A stretch of 64,000 nt of DNA from NCBI GenBank assembly GCA_964344175.1, contig CAYFMI010000006.1:10603-74602 (forward strand). The letters are read 5' to 3'. Positions 33,147 to 41,862 of this stretch are shown piece after piece; the first letter of the stretch is position 1, and each line of letters starts with the position of its first letter. Below the pieces are notes generated by a model. The model made no database searches, was not told the origin of the DNA, and saw nothing but the letters and a program-made list of their open reading frames with translations. The stretch is from NIOZ-UU35 sp964344175 (GTDB taxonomy: Bacteria; Chloroflexota; Anaerolineae; Anaerolineales; UBA11858). The translations under genes were made by a program, and so were the position numbers.

Positions 33147-34110
33147 TCGTGAATGCAGCCGTCAGATCTTGCGGTTCGGTTAGCAGCTCCATATCCAGCA
33201 AAACCGCCTGCATATTCTCCCAGGCTTCCATGTCCGAATAACCCAGGGATTCCTGCTGATAAAGCGCAATAGAAGCTCGCAAAACATCCATCTGGACATG
33301 AATGTCGGCGTCTGCCAAACCCTCGACATATTTTTTACTGATCTCAAAAGCATCTTCAGAGTGGGCGATGGTATAGCGAATACCACTAAGGGTAGCTTGC
33401 ACCATGCCGCGCACCAACTCAGGATTCTCTTGAATAGTGGTTTCATTGGTCAGCAAACCATTCGATACCAGTTGTAAATAATCGGCCACGGCCAGGACAT
33501 CCACATCATATCCTTGTGCCTGCAACTGGATGGGTTCATTGGTAACATAAATGACTACGGCATCTTCTTGATCGGCGGCCAGCGCTTCAACCTGGTTGAA
33601 TCCAATTGAGTCCAGGGTGATATCGCTTTCTTTTAACCCGCCCGCATCTAACAGCGCCCGCAGGCCAATATAACTGGCTCCAAAGGTTCCAGGCAACCCA
33701 ACGCGCTTGCCCGCTAAATCCGCCGGTTCGGTAATGCCGTGCTCGGACTTGGCAACAACACCTACCGGGTAATCACCATACCAGGCCATCGCATACACCA
33801 CCGGCAGCCCCTGCTCACGCGCCATCAACACTTGCTCACCAGATACCACCGCAAACTGCAATTCATCTGCCCCCACCAGAGCAACCCCATCGGTTTCAAA
33901 ACTGTAATCGAATTCGATCTCAATCCCCGCTTTTTCGTAGAAACCCAGCTCAACAGCCACGTAAAACGGCGTGTACTGTACATTGGGGATATACCCCATC
34001 GGCAAGCGGATGTGTACTAGCTCATCGGTAGGTGCAACCGGAGGTGCCTCGGCCTGACAGGCAGAGAACACAAAAGCAAATAACAGGATGACAAATAAGG
34101 AACGAGACAT
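33127..34110 (-). CDS. ribY: Substrate-binding lipoprotein, NMT1/THI5 fold, probable RibY
   Basis: 327 aa. Lipobox VFSAC (Cys18). Periplasmic-binding fold of the NMT1/ThiY/SsuA type: IRLPMGYIPNVQYTPFYVAVELGFYEKAGIEIEFDY, LAGKRVGLPGTFGASYIGLRALL, LVRGMVQATLSGIRYT. The family alone would suggest a thiamine precursor or sulfonate, but the FMN riboswitch in front of the operon points to riboflavin, as in the RibXY transporter described from Chloroflexus. GGAAAGGA precedes the ATG. Ligand is inference from regulation. Confidence 0.85.
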   Translation of the reverse strand: MSRSLFVILLFAFVFSACQAEAPPVAPTDELVHIRLPMGYIPNVQYTPFYVAVELGFYEKAGIEIEFDYSFETDGVALVGADELQFAVVSGEQVLMAREQGLPVVYAMAWYGDYPVGVVAKSEHGITEPADLAGKRVGLPGTFGASYIGLRALLDAGGLKESDITLDSIGFNQVEALAADQEDAVVIYVTNEPIQLQAQGYDVDVLAVADYLQLVSNGLLTNETTIQENPELVRGMVQATLSGIRYTIAHSEDAFEISKKYVEGLADADIHVQMDVLRASIALYQQESLGYSDMEAWENMQAVLLDMELLTEPQDLTAAFTNEFIEE

Positions 34111-34206
34111 ATGATTTTTCCTTTCCTAGAACAAAAAAATAGCCGGATGTGCGCGCGCACTCATGGGTGCACCAGCTCAAAGAAGCTGATCCTGCCATGT
34201 GGGGGA

Positions 34207-34968
34207 TCAATCTTCCGCGCGCCGCTGCCACTTCAACAAGCGCGCTTCCAAACCAATCACAATACCATATAACGTCAAGGCCATCCCTATCAACACGAAC
34301 ACGGCCACGAACACCAAAGCCGTATCGTACATGCCGCGTCCGACATTGATGAGAAAGCCCAGGCCGCGATCTGCGCCGACAAACTCGCCCACCACTGCGC
34401 CGATCACCGCCAGGGTAGCCCCCACACGCAGTCCGCCTAAAAACACAGGCAACGCTGCGGGGATCTCTAACATGCGCAATGTTTGCCACCGAGTGGCTTG
34501 CAACGAGCGCATCAGGGCGTGCAGGTCTTCGGGAACGGCGCGCACCCCCACAACCGTATTCACCAAAACGGGGAAAAAGACAATCAGCGCGGCAATAAGC
34601 ACTTTAGAAAAAAGACCTGGGCCAAGCCAAATAATCAACAGAGGGGCAACAGCCACCATGGGCACCGATTGACTGGCAACAATATACGGAGCCAACAGCC
34701 GTTCGATCAGGCGCGATTTCGCTAACAAATATCCCGTCATTGTTGCCGATACCAGCCCCAAAAGCAATCCTAACAAAACCTCGAGCAGTGTTGTACCCAA
34801 ATGCAGGAACAAACTACCATCTTTGAGAACTTTCCAAAAACGTTCGGCTACGGCCCTCGGTGAAGGCAGCATAAACGCAGGTAGATCAGCCCAAACAATA
34901 ACAAGCTGCCAGGCCAACAACAACCCCAACACAGATATCAACAAAAAGAGAATTCGCTGCGAACGCAT
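34207..34968 (-). CDS. ribX: ABC transporter permease, probable RibX
   Basis: 253 aa, six helices, BPD_transp_1 family. The EAA loop reads EDLHALMRSLQATRWQTLRMLEIPAALPVFLGGLRVGATLAVIGAVVGEFVGADRGLGFLI, which contacts the ATPase. First gene after the FMN riboswitch: its ATG lies 13 bases past the terminator U-tract, with GGATG as ribosome site. It is followed after 96 bases by the binding-protein gene. Closest in type to ThiX/SsuC; called RibX from the riboswitch. Confidence 0.86.
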   Translation of the reverse strand: MRSQRILFLLISVLGLLLAWQLVIVWADLPAFMLPSPRAVAERFWKVLKDGSLFLHLGTTLLEVLLGLLLGLVSATMTGYLLAKSRLIERLLAPYIVASQSVPMVAVAPLLIIWLGPGLFSKVLIAALIVFFPVLVNTVVGVRAVPEDLHALMRSLQATRWQTLRMLEIPAALPVFLGGLRVGATLAVIGAVVGEFVGADRGLGFLINVGRGMYDTALVFVAVFVLIGMALTLYGIVIGLEARLLKWQRRAED

Positions 34969-34980
34969 TCTACATCCATA

Positions 34981-35006
34981 AAAAAAGCCCCGATAAAAAT
35001 CGGGGC
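34981..35006 (-). terminator. Riboswitch-controlled intrinsic terminator
   Basis: Leftward strand: GCCCCGAT-TTTT-ATCGGGGC followed by TTTTTT, 13 bases before the ribX start. It lies after the FMN aptamer, so it is the likely off-switch. Confidence 0.88.
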
Positions 35007-35015
35007 ACAGAGCGC

Positions 35016-35063
35016 AGACCTAACCAGGTCTTAACACAAATCCCGAAAACAAATGTTTTCGGG
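35016..35063 (-). promoter_or_regulatory. Expression platform hairpins between aptamer and terminator
   Basis: Two hairpins: CCCGAAAAC-ATTT-GTTTTCGGG (35063-35042, given leftward) and AGACCT-GGTT-AGGTCT (35031-35016). The first is preceded by GC and repeats GCCCCGA, the 5' arm of the terminator, so it could pair with the terminator 3' arm as antiterminator. Confidence 0.55.
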
Positions 35064-35106
35064 GCATATGTCAACATCCAACTCCAACTTTGGGTTGGCT
35101 TGCGCT

Positions 35107-35219
35107 ACCTTCTACCATCCGGACTATACCGTCGGCCCCGGATTTCCACCGGATCATGCGCATAAACGCGCTCGCGGGCTTTTACCGCCGGTCGGGAATT
35201 GCACCCTGCCCCGAAGGTG
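35107..35219 (-). promoter_or_regulatory. FMN riboswitch (RFN element)
   Basis: Leftward strand shows the RFN consensus in order: closing stem ACCTTC/GAAGGT, CGGGGCAGGGTG, AATTCCCGACCGGCGGT, AGCCCGCGAGC, variable hairpin GCGCGTTTATGCGC, ATCCGGTGGAAATCCGG, GGCCGACGGTATAGTCCGGATGG. All conserved joining segments are present. FMN binding is expected to stop transcription of the transporter operon at the terminator at 34981-35006. Confidence 0.97.
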
Positions 35220-35240
35220 GCTATTCACTTTATTATGAGG

Positions 35241-35269
35241 ATTATACATTCCTGGAAATTTGGCGTCAA
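35241..35269 (-). promoter_or_regulatory. Near-consensus sigma-70 promoter with palindrome over -35
   Basis: Leftward: TTGACG (35269-35264), 17-base spacer, TATAAT (35246-35241), start expected near 35234, about 15 bases before the aptamer. The -35 box lies in the palindrome CGTCAATTGACG (35264-35275). Confidence 0.8.
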
Positions 35270-35283
35270 TTGACGTTTGTCAC

Positions 35284-35375
35284 CTGGGCCTTCTTAAAGT
35301 CAAAACAGAAAACTCCGCGCATTCTGCGCTCTCCGCGGTAAATCCCTGCCCCGGCGCAAGTTTAAGAAAACCGTG
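35284..35375 (+). mobile_element. R2 MITE-like element, copy B
   Basis: 92 bp beginning CTGGGCCTTCTTAAAGTC and ending GTTTAAGAAAACCGTG, with CTCCGCGGTAAATCCCTGCC inside. Flanked by GTCAC at 35279-35283 and 35376-35380. Shares both ends and the inner block with copy A at 54586. Confidence 0.7.
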
Positions 35376-35393
35376 GTCACTACACATATAAAA

Positions 35394-35424
35394 ATCTCCC
35401 GCGAGAGTTGCACGCGCGGGAGAT
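35394..35424 (-). terminator. Intrinsic terminator of the SH3 protein operon
   Basis: ATCTCCCGCG / CGCGGGAGAT, 11-base loop, then TTTTTA on the leftward strand; 52 bases after the SH3 gene stop. Confidence 0.75.
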
Positions 35425-35475
35425 TGAGTCTGATCTTTTTTCGAGTTTATCCAGATCATTGAGTCGTTAAAGGTA

Positions 35476-36312
35476 CTATGGAGTCTCAACCGGTTCCAGG
35501 AAATAATTCGTTCCTGTGGCTGTCCCTTCCGCACTCCAACCAACGGAGCCATCTTCTCGTTCAACCTTCCACCATAGATAAGATCCAAAGTCATACTCGG
35601 TGCAGGCTGTTTCGCCCAATGTAGCAAGCTGGGTTCCTGGCAACAGGGTTGCCAACCAGTTATCTTCGTAGATGTCTGGCGATGCGCGAAAATTGAGATT
35701 CGACAACACCTGCACCTGACCGCCCGGTGTTATGCGAGAGGGCAGCGCATCTGGACATTCGGCCACTGCAACAACTGGAGTTGCTTCTTCAACGGGTTCG
35801 TCTATCGGTTGCTCCACCGCGGCCCAAGCGTGGGTATCAAAATCCCAATAGTATGTGGGGGCATCCTCTTCGCCGGTCAAAGCCCATTGGTACTCACCGG
35901 TTGATGAGAGTTGCATGGCAACCATCGCATCGGGAATGATCGGAACCCAATCTGTTCCGTCATCATTTAGTTGGTATCGCGGGGTGCCGTCATCGGTGAC
36001 GACCCGTGCATTCTCAGCATCATAACTGAGACCATTGCTGGGCTGGGGTAAGGGCGGCAATTCCACAGCGGGGGCGGGCGGCTCTTCCTGGGTGGGTTCA
36101 GGATGCGGGGTAGGCGGCGGGGCTTCGGTAGGTTCGGGAACCACTTCGCTCTCGACTACGGCTACTTCGGCAGTCTCAGCGGGAATCGGTTCGGGAGCAG
36201 CAACCTCTCCCTTTGGGAGAGTCAGCCACAGAGCGATGATCGCCAGCAACAGCAGAATCGCGACAATCAGCTTGAAAATATCATAAGGAATAAAGCGGCG
36301 TTTCGCTTCCAT
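35476..36312 (-). CDS. Membrane-anchored SH3-domain protein
   Basis: 278 aa. One N-terminal helix (IFKLIVAILLLLAIIALWLTLP), a Pro/Glu linker (PEPTEAPPPTPHPEPTQEEPPAP), a middle region with repeated Trp/Tyr motifs (YEWALTGEEDAP-like), and a C-terminal bacterial SH3 domain: VQVLSNLNFRASPDIYEDNWLATLLPGTQLATLG...YLWWKVEREDGSVGWSAEGTATGTNYFLEPV. Such SH3 domains bind peptidoglycan or surface partners. AAGGAG precedes the ATG. Second gene of a pair with the HhH protein, 5 bases apart. Confidence 0.82.
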   Translation of the reverse strand: MEAKRRFIPYDIFKLIVAILLLLAIIALWLTLPKGEVAAPEPIPAETAEVAVVESEVVPEPTEAPPPTPHPEPTQEEPPAPAVELPPLPQPSNGLSYDAENARVVTDDGTPRYQLNDDGTDWVPIIPDAMVAMQLSSTGEYQWALTGEEDAPTYYWDFDTHAWAAVEQPIDEPVEEATPVVAVAECPDALPSRITPGGQVQVLSNLNFRASPDIYEDNWLATLLPGTQLATLGETACTEYDFGSYLWWKVEREDGSVGWSAEGTATGTNYFLEPVETP

Positions 36313-36317
36313 GCTGA

Positions 36318-36722
36318 TTACTCCTTACCCAAGTCAGCCAGTTTCTTAGCTTGTTCGATGAGTTCTTCCTCATCCGCCAAACGACGGATCTCGTCACCAA
36401 CAATTTCTTCGAGACGCTGCGGGGTGAGGGCAGCCAGTTGAGCAAATGAAAAAACGCCGCCTTCATTGAGCTTGCGCTTGATCACCGGGCCGATCCCCTT
36501 AATTTTTTCCAGGGGGTCGATGCGAATTTCGCCACAGTTTTCCAACTGCGCTTTGAGTTCGGCAATTTCTTGACGGGCGGCGGCCAGTTCGTCAGACGGC
36601 TGAGGATCCGATGCGACCGCGCCCCGGGGGTGGGATTTGCGCCGCCAGTAGATCCAGTCTATGATCCATTCGAGCAGCCAGCCCACGAGTACGCCTATGA
36701 AAAAGATCATCCAGGGGTTCAT
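36318..36722 (-). CDS. Membrane-anchored helix-hairpin-helix protein
   Basis: 134 aa. One N-terminal helix (WMIFFIGVLVGWLLEWIIDWIYW), a coiled coil (SDELAAARQEIAELKAQLENCG) and a C-terminal HhH domain DPLEKIKGIGPVIKRKLNEGGVFSFAQLAALTPQRLEEIVG of the type found next to ribosomal L21 and in many membrane 'helix-hairpin-helix' proteins. It could bind DNA at the membrane, but many such domains mediate protein contacts. GGAGG lies 6 bases before the ATG. Confidence 0.82.
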   Translation of the reverse strand: MNPWMIFFIGVLVGWLLEWIIDWIYWRRKSHPRGAVASDPQPSDELAAARQEIAELKAQLENCGEIRIDPLEKIKGIGPVIKRKLNEGGVFSFAQLAALTPQRLEEIVGDEIRRLADEEELIEQAKKLADLGKE

Positions 36723-36763
36723 TTTTTGCCTCCACTTGTCGCTTATTCTAATGAAAAAATGCT

Positions 36764-36803
36764 AAACAAGGATGCGGGGGGTATTTCCCACACATCCTTG
36801 TTT
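36764..36803 (-). terminator. Terminator-like hairpin after the phospholipase D gene
   Basis: AAACAAGGATG (36764-36774) pairs with CATCCTTGTTT (36793-36803); leftward it ends in TTTAGCATTTTTT. The 137 bases between it and the phospholipase D stop hold only a small ATCCGT/ACGGAT stem. Confidence 0.6.
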
Positions 36804-36940
36804 TAAGGTTCATTATTTTCTAAGTGCATCGCCATTGACACAATGAGAAAAAATTACGCCAATAGTCAGTATACGCGACTGCCCAGGATTTTTGTATCCG
36901 TATCCTTACGGATTTTCACCCTGGATGCCGACAGCTTCAA

Positions 36941-38128
36941 CTAGGGGCAGGCTATATCCGCCGCGTCGGGAGCTTCGGCTTCGGCCCATCGGCGCTCAAA
37001 CTCAGCCAAATATTGGGCGGCGATTTCGGTGTTTGCCAGAATAACGACATTTTCGTCGTTACTTTCGTCGGCATTGTTCGAGAAGTTCAACGAACCGGTA
37101 ATTACGATCTCGTCGTCAATGACAATTACTTTGTGATGAAAAGTGCCCGGATTACCATCTTGCATAACGGGCACGCCCGCACAATAGAGTGCGGGGAGTT
37201 CACTATATTCTGTTTCACTGCCCCGAGTTTCGAAAATGCCTTTAACATCCACACCGTCTTCAGCACGCGCCAGAACAGCCGCTCCAAGATCATTGTGGGT
37301 AAATGAGAACGCCATAAAGCGAATGCTATGCTGCGCTTCGGTAATAATGGGCACAAGCTGCGCCATAACCTCGTCTTCGGCAGCAAACAAGATTTGAAGG
37401 GGCGTTTCGTTGACGGTGGCAGCTTGTTGATTCAATGTGGATGTTGACCGCGGCCCGAATTCTCCGGCCCACATCTCATCGAACTCGCGCTGGTAAATTG
37501 CCGCGATCCGCGTAGACTGCAGCACAATCACATTGTTGTTGTTGCGGAAGTTGCCGTTCTGGGTGATATTTGTTGAGCCTGTCCACACAATCTGTCCGTC
37601 GAATATCCAAAACTTGTTGTGCATCAAGGCGCTGCGTTGATCGTCCTTGATTGCGATGCCGGCATCTTCGAGCATGGCAAATTGACCATGATCGTCTTCT
37701 TCATCGGCTTCGATACCGTGTTCGTCGTCTGTTACCCAGCGGATCTTTACGCCGCGTTCGTGCGCGGCAATCAGGGCTTCGGCCACCGGGGTCAAATTGA
37801 ACTCAAACGCGGCGATATCAATGCTCTGTTGGGCGCCATCTATAAAGGTAATTAGTTTTTCGGGAATAGATCCTGCCAGGTCATCTGGATTATTGAGCGT
37901 CGCCGGGTCGGTGAAATAGACCTGCCACCAACGATTACTGAGGTCCACAGGGTCAGCCGGGTCGCTGATCTCCGGATCGATGACTAGCGCTGTTTCAACC
38001 GGGATGGCTTCTGCCTCCGTGAACAACCCCAGTGGGTCAACACCGGTCATCACATACAAGACCCCCAACAAAATAACCACAATGATCATAAATATTTGGA
38101 AACTACTATTTGCTTTTTTCTTCGCCAT
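36941..38128 (-). CDS. Exported phospholipase D-like protein
   Basis: 395 aa from ATG 38128 (GAGGAG 7 bases upstream). Basic N-terminus and one helix (IFMIIVVILLGVLYVMTGV) anchor it outside. Two PLD domains each carry a full HKD motif: HNKFWIFDGQIVWTGSTN (about 170-190) and HHKVIVIDDEIVITGSLNFSNNADESNDEN (about 330-360). The second resembles the Nuc/cardiolipin-synthase subgroup and DUF1669-type nucleases. Substrate may be DNA or phospholipid; the lack of further helices argues against cardiolipin synthase. No operon partner is obvious. Confidence 0.88.
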   Translation of the reverse strand: MAKKKANSSFQIFMIIVVILLGVLYVMTGVDPLGLFTEAEAIPVETALVIDPEISDPADPVDLSNRWWQVYFTDPATLNNPDDLAGSIPEKLITFIDGAQQSIDIAAFEFNLTPVAEALIAAHERGVKIRWVTDDEHGIEADEEDDHGQFAMLEDAGIAIKDDQRSALMHNKFWIFDGQIVWTGSTNITQNGNFRNNNNVIVLQSTRIAAIYQREFDEMWAGEFGPRSTSTLNQQAATVNETPLQILFAAEDEVMAQLVPIITEAQHSIRFMAFSFTHNDLGAAVLARAEDGVDVKGIFETRGSETEYSELPALYCAGVPVMQDGNPGTFHHKVIVIDDEIVITGSLNFSNNADESNDENVVILANTEIAAQYLAEFERRWAEAEAPDAADIACP

Positions 38129-38242
38129 CGATTGCTCCTCAATACCTGTTGGGGGGTTCAAACAATAAAAGGTTTTTACGGCTGATGATTCTCATCCCAT
38201 CCGAAACTATCTTGACTGCCCAATCGCTTTCAAATTGAGTTT

Positions 38243-38689
38243 CTACATGATCTTCTTATTCTCAATCAGACGGCGCAGGGACCTCACCATGCCCGGCTGA
38301 TCCGCTAGAAGACCGCCGATTTCAGATAATGTTTGCTGTTGCTGGGGAAAATCGGGAGGCGTGTAACTGTGCCCATAAATGGTGGCAGCTTGCTCAACAA
38401 TATCCCGTAATTCTTCGATCTGCCCAGCTTCACCCAAGATTTCGAAGCGGGCAATCAATTTATTAACATAGCGCATCAAGCGGCGCAGGGCGCGCATCTG
38501 GGGGTACATGGCATCTTCTGCTTGTAGGTCGTTCATCCCCGATGTACGGCGCACAATAGCGTTTACACAAGAAATGCCCCAATCTAACAAAACCTGAGCA
38601 GTTGCATCATCCAAATCGGCTGTTAATTTTTCATTATCTAAAATGCTCTGCGCCGCCAGGTCAATTCGCTTTTGGAGTTGTACGTCCAC
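38243..38689 (-). CDS. Hypothetical helical protein
   Basis: 148 aa, no signal or membrane segment, predicted almost all helical by eye (ALRRLMRYVNKLIARFEILGEAGQIEELRDIVEQAATIYG). Start near ATG 38689; GGAGGA lies about 7 bases upstream. I do not recognise a family. It stands alone between the PLD and C25-like genes, both on the same strand. Confidence 0.6.
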   Translation of the reverse strand: MDVQLQKRIDLAAQSILDNEKLTADLDDATAQVLLDWGISCVNAIVRRTSGMNDLQAEDAMYPQMRALRRLMRYVNKLIARFEILGEAGQIEELRDIVEQAATIYGHSYTPPDFPQQQQTLSEIGGLLADQPGMVRSLRRLIENKKIM

Positions 38690-38776
38690 TCATTGTCCTC
38701 CTTCAAAGAAACAATTCGCATCTTTAGATTGTACTATTTTTTAGAACCCTTCAGGGGCAAATCATCTATCTGGCCT

Positions 38777-40432
38777 TTATTTTGGATCTTCTTTCACCAG
38801 AGATGTCCACAGTACGTGGTAGTAATCTGACTTGAAACCTTCAATGACCTCAATCGGTTTGCCATTCCACACGCCACCATCGCGGCTCCCTGCAACACTG
38901 TCGTATACCAGCCAAAGGTAGCCGTCACTAAAACTCAGGCAGACACTATTTGCTGGCCTTTGCGAGCAATCGCCAGAATAAGCCGGTTGTTCAATATACT
39001 CCGATGTCGCAGCAGATAGCGTAGCTGTTGGCGGTACAACCGGTTGAAACGGCGTTTGGCTGGTGGAGGCTTCCAATCTCAACTTCAGGGTTGGATCACC
39101 TAATGTCACAGAGGTTGCAAAGTGCAACTCTCGCTCTTCAGACCAGGGCAAAATCAATGGCACATTAACATGCGAAAGCACCGCATCGCCAAAGCTATGT
39201 CCCTGAGTCATGGCAGCGGCAACATTATGCCCAAAGAATCCGTTTTGGTTAGTGCCCATACCGCCCGAATTATTTGTCGTACCTTTGGCAACCAACACCA
39301 TGCTGGTGGGGCTGTAGAGTACCGTAGAGAGGAAGTTCACATCGAAATCCAGATTTCCGACCGCGCAGCCATTGCTCCAGAAGAACACTGTTCTGACAGG
39401 ATGATTCTCCACCCAATCGATGTCGATCTGCCCATGCGCCCCCCACCAACCATGCGCGCTTAACACTGAAAAATCGGCCACCCCTGCCGACATATCTTGG
39501 TACCCCTGGGAAGTGGACAAACTGGTGGCAGCGCTATCAAAATAGAAAGATGCATTAGGTGCAGTGCTAAACGGTTTCCAGGAATAATCTCCATCGGTCA
39601 GCCATCCCACTATCTGGTCATGCTCTGCCATTGTTTCCGCCGTGAAATGCTCACTCACTTCGAGAAAAGCGCGTGGTATTGAGTAATCCCCGACACGGTA
39701 GGCATGATTTTTGACCAAATACTGCTCAATAGCCTGAACCGTCGCGTCAAAATCGCCTCGATAAACCGGCAACACGCCTATCCATATTTCCCAATCGACT
39801 TCGCCTTCGTGAACATTGTAGGAGTACTCAAACCCGCCCGGAGATACGTAATCAGCCGTCGTCTCGAAGATGCCGTCCAGATCGCTGTAGTATTGAAAAC
39901 TGACCACTTCTTCAGGTTCGGGGGGCGCATCTGCCCCTGATGTCGTCATAAAGGTTTGATGGGCGTAAGGCAAATCGCCAATCAAGATAGCGCCAGCCAA
40001 TTGTCCACCCGTTGCGCTATAAAGATCAGCCAAATAAGCACGCACAGCTGGGGGCGTTTGAAAATCTGAAAGATACTCGATGACAGAAATGCCCTCCGCG
40101 CACAAATCGGCTTTGAATTGATCCAACCCCGAACGGACGCGCTCGGCAAGCGCCGGCTCAATCAACAACACTACCTTGCTATCCGATGTATCGCACATCG
40201 TTACATCGGTTTGCTGCGAGATTGGAGCCGCATTGTCCGCCGAGGGCGTTGGTGTGGGTGGATATTCTTCTGTCGCAGGAATGATCACTGAAGGCCCGTC
40301 CAATATTTCATCATCCGGCAAAACCTGCTCTTCTACTTCAGGCGGTGAATGTGAAACTCTCACCGGAAAATTACACGCCAAGCCTGGCAACACCATCATT
40401 ATCAAAAAAAGAAACACTAAATGATTGCGCAT
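38777..40432 (-). CDS. Lipoprotein resembling C25 (gingipain-type) cysteine peptidases
   Basis: 551 aa from ATG 40432, with lipobox LPGLAC (Cys20); the longer open frame comes from an R1 element. After a Glu/Pro linker the fold pattern is LLIEPALAERVRSGLDQFKADLCAEGISVIEYLSDFQTPPAVRAYLADLY, GAILIGDLPYAHQTF, then FSVLSAHGWWGAHGQ and VRTVFFWSNGCAVGN. A His-Gly after hydrophobic residues and a Cys in a following strand are the dyad of clan CD peptidases. GDPTLKLRL after the Cys is common in C25 members. Some homologues are inactive, and the specificity is unknown. C-terminal 90 residues form a separate domain with several Trp. Confidence 0.62.
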   Translation of the reverse strand: MRNHLVFLFLIMMVLPGLACNFPVRVSHSPPEVEEQVLPDDEILDGPSVIIPATEEYPPTPTPSADNAAPISQQTDVTMCDTSDSKVVLLIEPALAERVRSGLDQFKADLCAEGISVIEYLSDFQTPPAVRAYLADLYSATGGQLAGAILIGDLPYAHQTFMTTSGADAPPEPEEVVSFQYYSDLDGIFETTADYVSPGGFEYSYNVHEGEVDWEIWIGVLPVYRGDFDATVQAIEQYLVKNHAYRVGDYSIPRAFLEVSEHFTAETMAEHDQIVGWLTDGDYSWKPFSTAPNASFYFDSAATSLSTSQGYQDMSAGVADFSVLSAHGWWGAHGQIDIDWVENHPVRTVFFWSNGCAVGNLDFDVNFLSTVLYSPTSMVLVAKGTTNNSGGMGTNQNGFFGHNVAAAMTQGHSFGDAVLSHVNVPLILPWSEERELHFATSVTLGDPTLKLRLEASTSQTPFQPVVPPTATLSAATSEYIEQPAYSGDCSQRPANSVCLSFSDGYLWLVYDSVAGSRDGGVWNGKPIEVIEGFKSDYYHVLWTSLVKEDPK

Positions 40433-40463
40433 TGGACAGCACCCTTCCTCAAATCTATACAAG

Positions 40464-40533
40464 TAGGAGTTACCTCCTTGCGCAGGAAAACCCCTATTCT
40501 CGGAATATCTTTCATCGAACTGTGTAAGTCCTA
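40464..40533 (-). mobile_element. R1 MITE-like element, copy i (short)
   Basis: 70 bp, TAGGAGTTACCTCCTTGCGCAGG to CATCGAACTGTGTAAGTCCTA. Flanks ACAAG and AAAAG differ at one base, a possible worn target duplication. Confidence 0.7.
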
Positions 40534-40705
40534 AAAAGATTATACCAACACGCCCCGGCAATTTTGAGGCGCAAAGGGATTTTCGGTTCCGAGAAAATCT
40601 AAAGTATCATTTAGATGATCTGGGGTACAATTAAAAGCAATTGTGGAAAAAACACACAAGGCGGCTTCACCGCAAAAATAATCTCAACCAATCGAGGATA
40701 TTCTG

Positions 40706-41737
40706 ATGAATAGAAAGAAAATCATCATCATGATAAGCATTGCCATTTTGGTGCTATTGACAGGGTGCGAACAGAATGGTGACCAACAAGAAACCTTATC
40801 TGCTGAGAAAATACTCACCGCAGTTGCAGAAACGGTATCGGCCAATCTCTCGCTAACACCTCCCGCCACAGCCACCTTTACGGCAACAGCCACGGCAACA
40901 GCGACAATGACCGAAACGCCCACTGCTACGGCAACCGCCACCAGCAGCCCTACGCAAGGCTCAGCCGCCAACCCCGGCGGCGGGGCAAATACCTGCGACA
41001 ACGCGGTTTTTGTCAGCGACGTTACGATTCCAGATGGCACTGCCATCGCCCCCGGTGCAACTTTCACCAAAACCTGGCGCATCAAAAACAATGGCTCTTG
41101 CACGTGGAATGCCAGTTATGCGGTGTCGTTCTTGAGCGGCACGCAGATGGGTGGCACCAGCCCGCAATTACTGACTGCCGAAGTCCTACCTGGATCATCG
41201 GTGGATATTTCGGTAGCTCTGACCGCCCCAGCCACCGCAGGCAGCTACACGGGCTACTGGCAAATACAAAATGCGGCGGGGACTGGCTTTGCTCAATCGT
41301 TCTATGTGCAGATTCAGGTCACCGGAAACACAACCTCTACGGTAACGGCCACACCTACCGTAACCCCAACCGGCCCAACCCCCACCCCCGGGGCGGCAAC
41401 TGGAAAACCCGATCTGAGAATTAGCAGCGTCGCCTTTGACCCTTCTCCCCAAAAAGACGCCAATTTCACCATCAAGATCACCGTTGAAAACGCCGGCGAT
41501 GTAGACGCCGGAGCATCCTTGCTGGAGTGGTGGCCCGACGCTTCACAGAGTACTTCTTACCCGATCAATGTCGGCTCAATACCTGCCAAAAGCAGCACAG
41601 AAGTGAGCTATTCTTGTGCATGTTACGACTCGGCAGGCACATTCCAATACAAACTTCTAGCGGATGCGGGCAGCGTAATTGATGAAAGTGACGAGACCAA
41701 TAACACCAAGCAAAACTCCATAACGGTCACGAAATAA
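40706..41737 (+). CDS. Lipoprotein with NBR1-type FW and CARDB domains
   Basis: 343 aa, lipobox VLLTGC (Cys21). A Thr-rich linker of ATAT repeats (about 50-85), FW domain at 95-205 (FVSDVTIPDGTAIAPGATFTKTWRIKNNGSCTWNASYAVSF), a second Thr/Pro linker and a CARDB adhesion-like domain (KPDLRISSVAFDPSPQKDANFTIKITVENAGDVDAG...IDESDETNNTKQNSITV). The FW domain is closely related to that at 6046-7038. A surface binding role is likely; ligand unknown. GAGG lies 8 bases before the ATG. Confidence 0.86.
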   Translation: MNRKKIIIMISIAILVLLTGCEQNGDQQETLSAEKILTAVAETVSANLSLTPPATATFTATATATATMTETPTATATATSSPTQGSAANPGGGANTCDNAVFVSDVTIPDGTAIAPGATFTKTWRIKNNGSCTWNASYAVSFLSGTQMGGTSPQLLTAEVLPGSSVDISVALTAPATAGSYTGYWQIQNAAGTGFAQSFYVQIQVTGNTTSTVTATPTVTPTGPTPTPGAATGKPDLRISSVAFDPSPQKDANFTIKITVENAGDVDAGASLLEWWPDASQSTSYPINVGSIPAKSSTEVSYSCACYDSAGTFQYKLLADAGSVIDESDETNNTKQNSITVTK

Positions 41738-41778
41738 CGCATCCCGCGCTCTGCTGACTTCGAATCCCAAAAGTAAGC

Positions 41779-41818
41779 AAAAGACCTTCCAAGTTTTCAA
41801 TAGTCTGGGGGGTCTTTT
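41779..41818 (+). terminator. Intrinsic terminator after the FW/CARDB gene
   Basis: AAAAGACC (41779-41786) pairs with GGTCTTTT (41811-41818) with extra inner CC/GG pairs; the U-rich end is inside the stem. 41 bases after the stop. Confidence 0.55.
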
Positions 41819-41862
41819 ACGGTAAAATAGTGGCCATCTTGCAATTTCAAGGAGTTTGACAT

